A stretch of 34,331 nucleotides of DNA from Streptomyces sp. UW30 (GTDB lineage: Bacteria; Actinomycetota; Actinomycetes; Streptomycetales; Streptomycetaceae). Location of the stretch: the NCBI RefSeq assembly GCF_008042075.1, contig NZ_RDBN01000005.1:658484-692814 (forward strand). The letters run 5' to 3'. This document shows, piece after piece, positions 1 to 6,491 of the stretch (position 1 is the first letter of the stretch; the number at the start of each line of letters is the position of its first letter). Under the pieces are notes generated by a model. That model worked only from the letters and a program-made list of their open reading frames with translations. It was not told the origin of the DNA and made no database searches. A program made the translations under genes and the position numbers.

Positions 1-57
1 GACGTAGAGCCGTTCCTGGCCGTGCCGCCAGGTCGGTATGACGCGCAGTCCGTTCAT
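1..57 (-). CDS. 5' end of a second copy of the NERD-like gene (runs off the window)
   Basis: On the minus strand an ATG at 57-55 opens 19 codons identical to the start of the NERD-like gene at 1465. The frame runs off the left window edge. The ATG overlaps the lipoprotein stop by four bases (ATGA), the usual sign of translational coupling in an operon. Whether a full second copy exists to the left cannot be seen. If the inverted repeat is an assembly artefact, this is not a real gene. Confidence 0.4.
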   Translation of the reverse strand, partial: MNGLRVIPTWRHGQERLYV

Positions 58-87
58 GCACCATCACCCCATGACCATGGGAACAGG
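1..87. repeat. Left copy of an 87-bp perfect inverted repeat
   Basis: Bases 1-87 are the exact reverse complement of 1435-1521, with no mismatch. Identity breaks at base 88 on the inner side. On the outer side the window edge cuts the repeat, so its true length is unknown. It carries the last codons of the lipoprotein gene and the first 19 codons of a NERD-like gene. It may be half of a real inversion or fold-back duplication, or an assembly artefact at a contig end. Confidence 0.95.
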
Positions 88-779
88 TGGGGCGTCTTCT
101 TGCGGGGGCCGGTGCGCAGCATCTCGTCGTGCGTGAGCAGCATCGCCTTCTGGTCCGCGTCCCAGGTCCACTGCAGCCGGTACTCGTACCCGGCGACCTC
201 GGACGGCGAACGGATGATCACCGACCGTCCGGCCAGCTCGACGCTGCTGACGGCGTCGTCCCAGCTCATCACCTGCATCAGCCGGTGCTTCTCGACGGTG
301 TAGACGCGCACCGCGGTCGTCCTGCCCGGCATCAGCCGGAAGCCGACCGTGAGCTCGGGGCGCCCGTCGCCGGTCAGGTCCCGGAAGTAGGGCCGCAGCA
401 CCGGGCACTTCCCATGGCCGGCGCCGCCCGCGCACTGCGCCATCAGACGGCCGGTCTCGCGGTACTGCGCGTCCTTGCCCTCGTAGTCCCCCGGGCTCTT
501 GTCGAGCTCCTTGCGCACGACCGTCACCGGGTTCACGTCGTGGATGTCGTCCCCGGGCAGCATGACGCCCTTCACGACCTCCCGGTTCACCTCGCCGATC
601 TCATAGGCCGGCCGGGACGCCGGCGTCAGCTGCGGCCAGAGCTTGTCCGGGCTGACCGCGGTCTCGGTCGGGCCGGAGCCCTGGAGTCCCCCGGCATCAC
701 CGCAGGCCGTCGCCGCCGTCAGCAGCAGTGCGACCAGGGCACTGAGCGCGACGGTGCGCGTGAGGCGGGTGCGGGGCAC
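54..779 (-). CDS. Putative secreted lipoprotein with a D-x-T-G-D-G calcium-loop-like motif
   Basis: This 241-residue protein starts at a GTG preceded by AGGAGA. It has a lipoprotein signal peptide: a basic N-terminus, a hydrophobic stretch at about residues 10-24, and a lipobox-like ATA-Cys at Cys26 followed by a Gly/Ser-rich linker. It should be lipid-anchored on the outer face of the membrane. Around residues 135-150 it has DLTGDGRPEL, resembling an FG-GAP/integrin-type calcium loop, then beta-rich sequence. Two cysteines near the middle (CAGG...KC) could form a disulphide. The last ten or so codons lie inside the 87-bp inverted repeat, so the C-terminus may be altered by whatever made the repeat. 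The phosphatase gene lies 91 bp upstream on the same strand. No enzymatic function is evident. Confidence 0.75.
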   Translation of the reverse strand: MPRTRLTRTVALSALVALLLTAATACGDAGGLQGSGPTETAVSPDKLWPQLTPASRPAYEIGEVNREVVKGVMLPGDDIHDVNPVTVVRKELDKSPGDYEGKDAQYRETGRLMAQCAGGAGHGKCPVLRPYFRDLTGDGRPELTVGFRLMPGRTTAVRVYTVEKHRLMQVMSWDDAVSSVELAGRSVIIRSPSEVAGYEYRLQWTWDADQKAMLLTHDEMLRTGPRKKTPHLFPWSWGDGA

Positions 780-809
780 GGTTCTCCTGGGGCTCGGGGT
801 GTTGTCGGC

Positions 810-830
810 CCGTACACCCTATTCGTACGG
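810..830. promoter_or_regulatory. Short dyad upstream of the lipoprotein gene
   Basis: CCGTAC and GTACGG face each other across 9 bp, in the 91-bp gap between the phosphatase stop and the lipoprotein start. The spacing would suit a dimeric repressor site, or this may be a weak hairpin. No convincing -35/-10 pair is seen with it. Confidence 0.25.
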
Positions 831-870
831 AAGTCCTTTTTGCGCACCCGGTGGGCGGACGGGCGAAGGG

Positions 871-1377
871 CTACTCGGCGAGCTCTTCCAGGAGCCGCGC
901 GGTCGACAGTCCGGCTCGGAGGTAGTCGACGAACAGCTCGTTGTGCAGGGCCCACGGAGAGCGGCGGGAGCGTATCAGCCGGATCGCCTGCTCGGCGGAG
1001 TGGCTCCGGCGGACCAGGGCGTGGGCGACGACCAGCCCCGAGCGGTTGTAGCCGTGATAGCAGCGCACGAGGACCCTGCGGCCCTCGTCCATGGCCTCGC
1101 ACGCCGCCTCCGCCAGGCGTATCACCCCCGCGAGCTGGGTGCCGTCCAGCGGCCCGTCCGGGATCGGCCACACATGGTGCGCCACGCCGGGATCGGGTCC
1201 GTGCCCGGGCAGCCGCAGCAGCGTCTGCACGAGATCGAACTCGTCCCTGACGACGGCGAACTCCAGTTGCCCCGAGCGCCCCCGGAACTCGTGCCCGCCC
1301 ATCCACAGGCCGGGCACGATCTCGCTCCACGGGCTGTCCGGAGCAGGTACGTCGGGTTGCTTCCTGCGGGTACGCAA
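871..1377 (-). CDS. Dual-specificity (Tyr/Ser-Thr) protein phosphatase-like protein
   Basis: This 168-residue protein carries the phosphatase signature Cys-x5-Arg as CYHGYNRSG, with the nucleophile near Cys105 and the phosphate-binding Arg near 111, followed by a helix as in DSP folds. Upstream, 'VPGLWMGGHEF' matches the N-terminal strand common in this family. The start is a TTG at 1377-1375 because GGGGAGG sits five bases before it and it gives a normal family length. There is no in-frame ATG nearby, and the longer open frame upstream is spurious. It should be a cytoplasmic phosphatase of unknown substrate. It precedes the lipoprotein gene on the same strand and its promoter region abuts the inner edge of the inverted repeat. 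Confidence 0.75.
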   Translation of the reverse strand: MRTRRKQPDVPAPDSPWSEIVPGLWMGGHEFRGRSGQLEFAVVRDEFDLVQTLLRLPGHGPDPGVAHHVWPIPDGPLDGTQLAGVIRLAEAACEAMDEGRRVLVRCYHGYNRSGLVVAHALVRRSHSAEQAIRLIRSRRSPWALHNELFVDYLRAGLSTARLLEELAE

Positions 1378-1434
1378 CGGCGCCTCCCCAACTCCTCTCA
1401 AAGGTAACCGGGTTCTTGCCCCCGCAGCACCCCG

Positions 1435-1521
1435 CCTGTTCCCATGGTCATGGGGTGATGGTGCATGAACGGACTGCGCGTCATACCGACCTGGCGGCAC
1501 GGCCAGGAACGGCTCTACGTC
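1435..1521. repeat. Right copy of the 87-bp perfect inverted repeat
   Basis: This is the exact reverse complement of 1-87. It spans the ribosome-binding region and first 19 codons of the NERD-like gene at 1465. The 1,347 bp between the two copies hold the phosphatase and lipoprotein genes. Inverting that segment would place the lipoprotein stop directly over this gene's ATG. Confidence 0.95.
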
Positions 1522-2271
1522 TGTCTCACGGACGGCCGCAACCTCGCCTGGTACGACCGTGAGGCGGGCCGGATCAACCTGCTCAGCGACGCGAGCAGAG
1601 AGGATGTGCTGGAGGCGCTCGGCCCCTTCATCACCGGCCCGGTGACGGTGGGTCCGCCCCCGGTCCCCACGCCCGCCGAGCTCGCCCGCCTGACCCTGCA
1701 CCCCGACGACGACCTCGCGCCCAACCGCCCCGGCGAGGCGCTCCTCATCGCCCTGGACCGGGATCCGGGTCCGACGCACCGCCTGCGGCCGGACCCGCGG
1801 CGGCGGGCGCTGACCGCGGAGCAGACGGTCGGGGAGGCGCTGGACCGGCTGGACGGCGTGGGCTGGCACGCGCTGCACTCCGTGCCGCTGCCCGGCGGCG
1901 ACCGCATCCATCACCTGGTGATCGGGCCCGGCGGGCTGTTCGCGCTGCACGCCCTGTACGCCCGTAAGCAGAAGGTCACGGTCGCCGACCCGATGGTCGC
2001 CCTCGGCCGCCGCGAGGCGTACCCGCTGCTGCGCCGGGTCCGCGCCGACGCCGACCGCGCGTCGTACGCCCTGACCGCCGAGGTCCGCCCGGTCCTCGCC
2101 CTGGTCACCCCGGCCGACGTGACGATCACCGGGCCCCTTCGGGAGGTACGGGTCCTCAAGGACACGGAGGTGGAGGGCCTGGCCCGGACGGGCGGGGTGC
2201 TGAAGCCGGCCGATGTGGAGGCGCTGCATGCGATGGCCCGGGACCGGCGGGTGTGGCTGGCCGCCGGCTGA
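1465..2271 (+). CDS. NERD (nuclease-related) domain-like protein
   Basis: This is a 268-residue soluble protein. The central part (about residues 115-200) has the pattern of actinobacterial NERD-domain proteins. It reads 'GWHALHSVPLPGG', then a strand-rich 'HHLVIGPGGLFALHALY', then a basic KQKV. NERD domains are distant relatives of restriction-enzyme folds and have been proposed to process DNA, but the biochemical role here is unknown. The C-terminal third ends in a short helical segment with 'VLKPADVEAL'. An upstream TGA at 1456 leaves the ATG at 1465 as the only sensible start. GGGGTGATGG provides a ribosome site. The 5' end lies in the inverted repeat. It is convergent with the LigD-like gene. 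Confidence 0.65.
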   Translation: MNGLRVIPTWRHGQERLYVCLTDGRNLAWYDREAGRINLLSDASREDVLEALGPFITGPVTVGPPPVPTPAELARLTLHPDDDLAPNRPGEALLIALDRDPGPTHRLRPDPRRRALTAEQTVGEALDRLDGVGWHALHSVPLPGGDRIHHLVIGPGGLFALHALYARKQKVTVADPMVALGRREAYPLLRRVRADADRASYALTAEVRPVLALVTPADVTITGPLREVRVLKDTEVEGLARTGGVLKPADVEALHAMARDRRVWLAAG

Positions 2272-2330
2272 CGGTACGGGTCGGTTCCGGGTGGCTGAAA
2301 GGCACGACCGGCGTCCGGAGGCGAAGCCGG

Positions 2331-3212
2331 TCACGGCAGCCCACCCGCCCGGTCCGCGTCCAGCAGCGGTGCCAGCAGGTCGCCGTAGTCCTGGAGGCGG
2401 GGGGCCAGGTCGGGGGCCGTGAAGATCAGGGACCCCGGGGAGCGGCAGGTCTCGACCTCGTCCCACGTGACCGGCGCCGACACCGTGGGCTCGCGGCGGG
2501 CCCGCAGCGTATAGGGCGTCGCCGTCGTCTTGCGCCCGGCGTTCTGGCTCCAGTCGACGAAGACCTTTCCCGGCCGCAGGCTCTTCGTCATCCGGTGGAT
2601 CGCCAGCCGGGGCAGGGCCTTCTCGGCCTCCACGGCGAGTTCCTTGGCGTACTCGGTGGCCTGCGCGGAAGGGGCCGGCCGGATGGCCGCGGCGAGATGG
2701 AGGCCCTTGGAGCCCGACGTCTTGGCGTACGCCTCGATGCCGTCGGCGGCCAGCCGCTCCCGCAGCCAGAGGGCGACCTCGCAGCACTCCACCACGCCGG
2801 CCGGTGACCCGGGGTCGAGGTCGAAGACCAGCCGGTCGGCCTCGCCGGGCGCGTCGATCACCCACTGGGGCGTATGGAACTCGGTGACGAGATTGGCGGC
2901 CCACATCAGACTGGCCAGGTCCTGCACGAACACCATCCGCGCCGGCCCCTCGACCCGGGGGACCTCGGCCGTGGTGACCCACTCGGGGGTGCCCGGCGGG
3001 ACGTTCTTGGTGAAGAACACCTGCCCGTCCGGGCCGTCCGGGTAGCGCAGGAAGGACACCGGCCGGTCGCGCAGATGCGGCAGCAGTACGTCGGCGGTGG
3101 TCGCGTAGTAGTGCAGCACCTCGCCCTTGGTGAACCCGGTCGCCGGATACAGCACCTTCTCCAGGTTGCTGAGCGCGAGCCGCCGCCCCTCCACCTCTGT
3201 GATCGGCGTCAT
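2331..3212 (-). CDS. ligD: LigD-type polymerase/primase domain protein (non-homologous end joining)
   Basis: This 293-residue protein matches the stand-alone polymerase domain of bacterial LigD, an archaeo-eukaryotic primase relative that fills and templates broken ends in non-homologous end joining. The metal-binding DxD appears as 'LVFDLDPGSP', followed by 'KTSGSKGLHL' (nucleotide-binding His region) and 'FVDWSQNAGRKTT' with the third catalytic Asp. The N-terminus 'LSNLEKVLYP' and 'EVLHYYATTADVLLPHLRDRP' are typical of the family. No ligase or phosphoesterase domain is present, as in the split LigD systems of Streptomyces. The start is the ATG at 3212. It is divergent from ku with 51 bp between the starts, so the two are probably co-regulated. 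Confidence 0.93.
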   Translation of the reverse strand: MTPITEVEGRRLALSNLEKVLYPATGFTKGEVLHYYATTADVLLPHLRDRPVSFLRYPDGPDGQVFFTKNVPPGTPEWVTTAEVPRVEGPARMVFVQDLASLMWAANLVTEFHTPQWVIDAPGEADRLVFDLDPGSPAGVVECCEVALWLRERLAADGIEAYAKTSGSKGLHLAAAIRPAPSAQATEYAKELAVEAEKALPRLAIHRMTKSLRPGKVFVDWSQNAGRKTTATPYTLRARREPTVSAPVTWDEVETCRSPGSLIFTAPDLAPRLQDYGDLLAPLLDADRAGGLP

Positions 3213-3263
3213 ACGATGAGAATCACATGAAACCGGCCGGAACTGCCTCGAAAGGTGCTGAAC

Positions 3264-4322
3264 GTGCGATCCATATGGAACGGCGCCATCTCTTTCGGCC
3301 TGGTCAGCATCCCGATCAAGGTGGTGAACGCGACCGAGAGCCACTCGATCTCCTTCCGCCAGATCCACACCGAGGACGGCGGCCGGATCCGGTACCGCAA
3401 GTTCTGCGAACTGGAGGACCGCGAGGTCAGCCAGGCCGAGATCGGCAAGGGCTACGAGGACGCCGACGGCTCGATGATCCCCATCACCGACGAGGACCTG
3501 GCCCAGCTGCCGATCCCGACCGCGAAGACGATCGAGATCGTGGCCTTCGTGCCGGGTGACCGCATCGACCCGCTCCAGATGGACGCGGCGTACTACCTCG
3601 CCGCGAGCGGCGCCCCGGCCGCCAAGCCGTACACCCTGCTGCGGGAGGCGCTCAAGCGCAGCAACAAGGTCGCCATCGCCAAGTTCGCACTGCGCGGGCG
3701 TGAACGGCTCGGCATGCTCCGGGTCGTCGGCGACGCCATCGCCATGCACGGCCTGCTCTGGCCGGACGAGGTGCGGGCCCCGGAGGGCGTCGCCCCCGAC
3801 ACCGACGTCACCGTCCGTGACCAGGAACTCGACCTCGCGGACGCCCTGATGGACACCCTCGGCGAGGTCGACCTCGACGATCTGCACGACGAGTACCGCG
3901 AGGCCGTCGAGGAGGTCATCGCCGCGAAGGCGTCCGGCGAGGCCCTGCCCTCCCTCCCCGAGCCCGCGGCCGGCGGCAAGGTCCTCGACCTCATGGCGGC
4001 CCTGGAGAGCAGCGTCCGCGCCGCCAAGGAGTCCCGCGGCGAGGCGCCGGAGGAGGCTGCCGAGGTCAGACGCCTGCCCCAGCGCAAGTCGGCCCGAGCG
4101 GCCCCGAAGCAGACGGCAGGCAAGAAGTCGACGTCGGCGGCGAAGAAGACCGCGGCGAAGAAGACGACGGCCTCGGCGAAGAAGACGACATCGAAGTCGG
4201 CCTCGACGTCGGCCTCGAAGACGACGTCCAAGTCGGCCCAGGGCGCCAAGAAGTCGGCGGCGAAGAGCACGGCGAAGAAGGCGACCGCGAAGAAGACGAC
4301 GTCACGCAAGCGCACGGCGTGA
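3264..4322 (+). CDS. ku: Ku DNA end-binding protein with histone H1-like lysine-rich tail
   Basis: Ku homodimers encircle broken DNA ends and recruit LigD. The N-terminus 'RSIWNGAISFGLVSIPIKVV' is the Ku hallmark, followed by the conserved core up to about residue 260 ('KPYTLLREALKRSNKVAIAKFALRGRERLGMLR'). The last 80-90 residues are a low-complexity tail of AKKT/SKSA repeats rich in Lys, Ala, Ser and Thr. Such tails occur in actinobacterial Ku and bind DNA non-specifically. I chose GTG 3264 (352 residues) because AAAGG lies eight bases upstream and the family starts at M-R-S-I-W. A GTG at 3255 would add three residues and overlap that ribosome site. It is divergent from the LigD-like gene. 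Confidence 0.95.
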   Translation: MRSIWNGAISFGLVSIPIKVVNATESHSISFRQIHTEDGGRIRYRKFCELEDREVSQAEIGKGYEDADGSMIPITDEDLAQLPIPTAKTIEIVAFVPGDRIDPLQMDAAYYLAASGAPAAKPYTLLREALKRSNKVAIAKFALRGRERLGMLRVVGDAIAMHGLLWPDEVRAPEGVAPDTDVTVRDQELDLADALMDTLGEVDLDDLHDEYREAVEEVIAAKASGEALPSLPEPAAGGKVLDLMAALESSVRAAKESRGEAPEEAAEVRRLPQRKSARAAPKQTAGKKSTSAAKKTAAKKTTASAKKTTSKSASTSASKTTSKSAQGAKKSAAKSTAKKATAKKTTSRKRTA

Positions 4323-4370
4323 CCAGGAGGGGACCGGGAAGCGGCGCCGGGGCTCGCCTGACCGCCCCGC

Positions 4371-5648
4371 CTACACCCGCCGCAGCGCCAACACCGCGTT
4401 GTGCCCGCCGAACCCGAACGAATTGCTCAGCACCACGTCCCCGTCCTCCGGCAGCGCCCGCGCCGCCCCCCGCACCACGTCCAGAACGATCGCGTCGTCG
4501 ACCTCGTCGCAGCCCACGGTCGGCGGTATCACCCCGTGACGCAGCGTCAGTACGGCCGCCACGGCCTCGACCCCGCCGGCCGCGCCCTGGAGATGCCCGA
4601 GGTGTCCCTTGAGCGCGGTGACCGGTACGGCCCGTTCCCCGAGAACCGCCCGCAGTGCGCACGCCTCCGCGAGGTCGCCCTCGGCCGTCGCCGTGGCATG
4701 GGCGTTGACGTGGACGACGTCCCGGACACCGGCCCCGGCATCCAGCAGGGCCCGCCGCAGCGCCAGCGCGATGCCGTTGCCGGACGGGTCGGGCGCGGCC
4801 ATGTGGTGGGCGTCGGCGGACAGGCCCCAGCCCGCGGCCTCGCAGTAGATCCGCGCCCCACGGGCCCGGGCGTGCTCCTCGGCCTCCAGGACGAGGATCC
4901 CGGCTCCCTCGCCGTTGACGAACCCGCTCCGGTCCTTGGCGAACGGGCGGGAGGGTGTGGCGTCCGGTGACGCGGCCCCGCCGGCCAGGGCCCGCATCGC
5001 GGCGAAGGACGCCATGATCGCCGGCGTGACGACCGCTTCGGCGCCGCCCGCGAGAGCGACGTCGATGCGCCCGTACCGTATGCGGTCGATCGCCTGCCCG
5101 ATGGCCTCGGTCCCCGACGCGCACGCGCTGGTGACGGTCCGGGCCTCGCCGGTGATGTGCAGGTCGAGCGAGACCTGAGAGGCGGCCTGCGAGGGCACCG
5201 TCATCGCAGTGGTGAGCGGCGAGACGGCCCGCGGCCCCTTCTCCCGCAGCCTGCGGTCCCCGCCCACCAGCACGGACGCGTCACCGAGTATGGCGCCCAG
5301 GCTCACCCCCACCCGCGCCGGATCGACCCCGCTCTCCCGCGTGCCGCCCGCCGTGAACCCGGCGTCGGCCCACGCCTCGCGGGCCGCCAGCATCCCGAAC
5401 TGCGCGGCCCGGTTCATCCGCCGCGCCACCGGCCGGGGCAGCAGCCCGGCGGGATCCACGGGCACGACCCCGGCGACCCGCACCGGCAGGCCGTCGAACT
5501 CCTCCCCGGCCAACTCCCGTATCCCGTGTCGCCCGTCGAGTAGTCCCCGCCACAACTCACCGACCCCGAGACCCAGCGGGGTGACCGCGCCCAGCCCGGT
5601 GACGACGACCCTGCGGGGCGTGGGCGCGGGCGCGGCGGGCTGGCTCAT
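4371..5648 (-). CDS. Discrete FabF-like beta-ketoacyl synthase
   Basis: This 425-residue condensing enzyme joins an acyl thioester to a malonyl-ACP. It has the full Cys-His-His set of the FabF/KS-alpha type: the nucleophile Cys in 'VTSACASGTEA' (about residue 175), 'VNAHATAT' (about 314) and 'KGHLGHLQGAAGG' (about 349). The N-terminus 'RRVVVTGLGAVTPLG' is canonical. It is the last gene of the minus-strand NRPS/PKS operon, separated from the type II thioesterase by 90 bp. It is the only member of the operon not overlapping or abutting its neighbour. A role in the pathway is inferred from position: it could make or extend an acyl unit with the operon's ACP. It could also belong to another pathway. 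Confidence 0.88.
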   Translation of the reverse strand: MSQPAAPAPTPRRVVVTGLGAVTPLGLGVGELWRGLLDGRHGIRELAGEEFDGLPVRVAGVVPVDPAGLLPRPVARRMNRAAQFGMLAAREAWADAGFTAGGTRESGVDPARVGVSLGAILGDASVLVGGDRRLREKGPRAVSPLTTAMTVPSQAASQVSLDLHITGEARTVTSACASGTEAIGQAIDRIRYGRIDVALAGGAEAVVTPAIMASFAAMRALAGGAASPDATPSRPFAKDRSGFVNGEGAGILVLEAEEHARARGARIYCEAAGWGLSADAHHMAAPDPSGNGIALALRRALLDAGAGVRDVVHVNAHATATAEGDLAEACALRAVLGERAVPVTALKGHLGHLQGAAGGVEAVAAVLTLRHGVIPPTVGCDEVDDAIVLDVVRGAARALPEDGDVVLSNSFGFGGHNAVLALRRV

Positions 5649-5664
5649 CTCGGCATGCCCCTTT

Positions 5665-5686
5665 GGTCGTTGAAAGGTCGTTGAAA
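5665..5686 (-). promoter_or_regulatory. Two tandem 11-bp direct repeats upstream of the FabF-like gene
   Basis: On the minus strand TTTCAAC-GACC occurs twice in direct succession, about 15-40 bp before the ketosynthase ATG. A seven-base core repeated with an 11-bp period is the layout of known SARP activator sites, although the core differs from the usual TCGAG-like heptamer. No clear -10 follows. Simple slippage duplication is equally possible. Confidence 0.3.
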
Positions 5687-5738
5687 GGGAAACATGCCCA
5701 GGTTTTTCATGTCCAGCACATACGGACGGCGCGCCGCC

Positions 5739-6491
5739 TCACAGCAGCTGCGCGGTGATGAACCCGACCAACTCCTCTTTCCGCGGGTTGAGATAGAAGT
5801 GGTTCCCCTCGAAGACCCGGACGTCCAGCCCCTGGGTCGTGACGTCCGACCACGCCGCGAGGTCCTCCACCGGGCAGGCGGGATCGCCGTCGCCCCCGCA
5901 GGCCGTGACCGGAACTCTCAGCCGGTGCAGGCGCGTCGGGCGGTACGCCGCGAGGAGCCCGAAGTCCGCGCGCAGGGACTTCATGATCACGGCCCGCAGC
6001 GCGGGGTGATCGTAGAGCGCGGCGCCCTGCGGATCCAGTCTGCGCACGTGGTTCAGGATGTCGGCGTCGGTCGGGGCCGACCGCGGTGCCAGCTCCTGTG
6101 CGAGGCGTGGCCGGGTGCGGCCCGACACGAACAGCCGGACGGGCGTGCGGCCGGGGACCTCCTCCAGCCGGCGGGCCACCTCGTACGCCACCGACGAACC
6201 CATGCTGTGGCCGAACAGCGCCAAAGGCAGGTCGTCGCCCGGCTCGTCCAGCAGGGCCGCCGTGATCGCGTCCGCCAGCTCGTCCATCGTGGCCGCGCAC
6301 GGCTCGGGCAGGCGGTCCTGGCGGCCGGGGTACTGCACCGACAGGACCTCGATCTCCGGTGGTGTCAGCGTGGCCCAGTCGTGGAAGGTGCCCGCCGCTC
6401 CGCCCGCGTGCGGAAAGCACACCAGACGGATCTTCGCGGCGGGCGCGCGCACGCCCCTGAACCAGCGGGTGCGTATGTCGGGGACGGTCAT
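5739..6491 (-). CDS. Type II thioesterase (alpha/beta hydrolase)
   Basis: This 250-residue protein has the external thioesterase pattern: 'IRLVCFPHAGGAAGTFHDWA' near the N-terminus, nucleophile 'GHSMGS' (Ser about 97), 'GGDGDPACP' with the acid Asp, and 'GNHFYL' with the catalytic His. Family members release misprimed or stalled acyl groups from carrier domains of NRPS/PKS lines. Its ATG overlaps the stop of the KS-ACP gene by four bases (ATGA), so it is translated with the assembly line. Because the two genes before it lack a release domain, it could also take part in real off-loading. That is inference. Confidence 0.92.
   Translation of the reverse strand: MTVPDIRTRWFRGVRAPAAKIRLVCFPHAGGAAGTFHDWATLTPPEIEVLSVQYPGRQDRLPEPCAATMDELADAITAALLDEPGDDLPLALFGHSMGSSVAYEVARRLEEVPGRTPVRLFVSGRTRPRLAQELAPRSAPTDADILNHVRRLDPQGAALYDHPALRAVIMKSLRADFGLLAAYRPTRLHRLRVPVTACGGDGDPACPVEDLAAWSDVTTQGLDVRVFEGNHFYLNPRKEELVGFITAQLL

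Noticed and set aside
871..2982. A 703-codon minus-strand frame containing the phosphatase
   Set aside because: Only the last 168 codons look like protein. The rest is antisense to the NERD and LigD genes. The TTG at 1377 with GGGGAGG is the sensible start.
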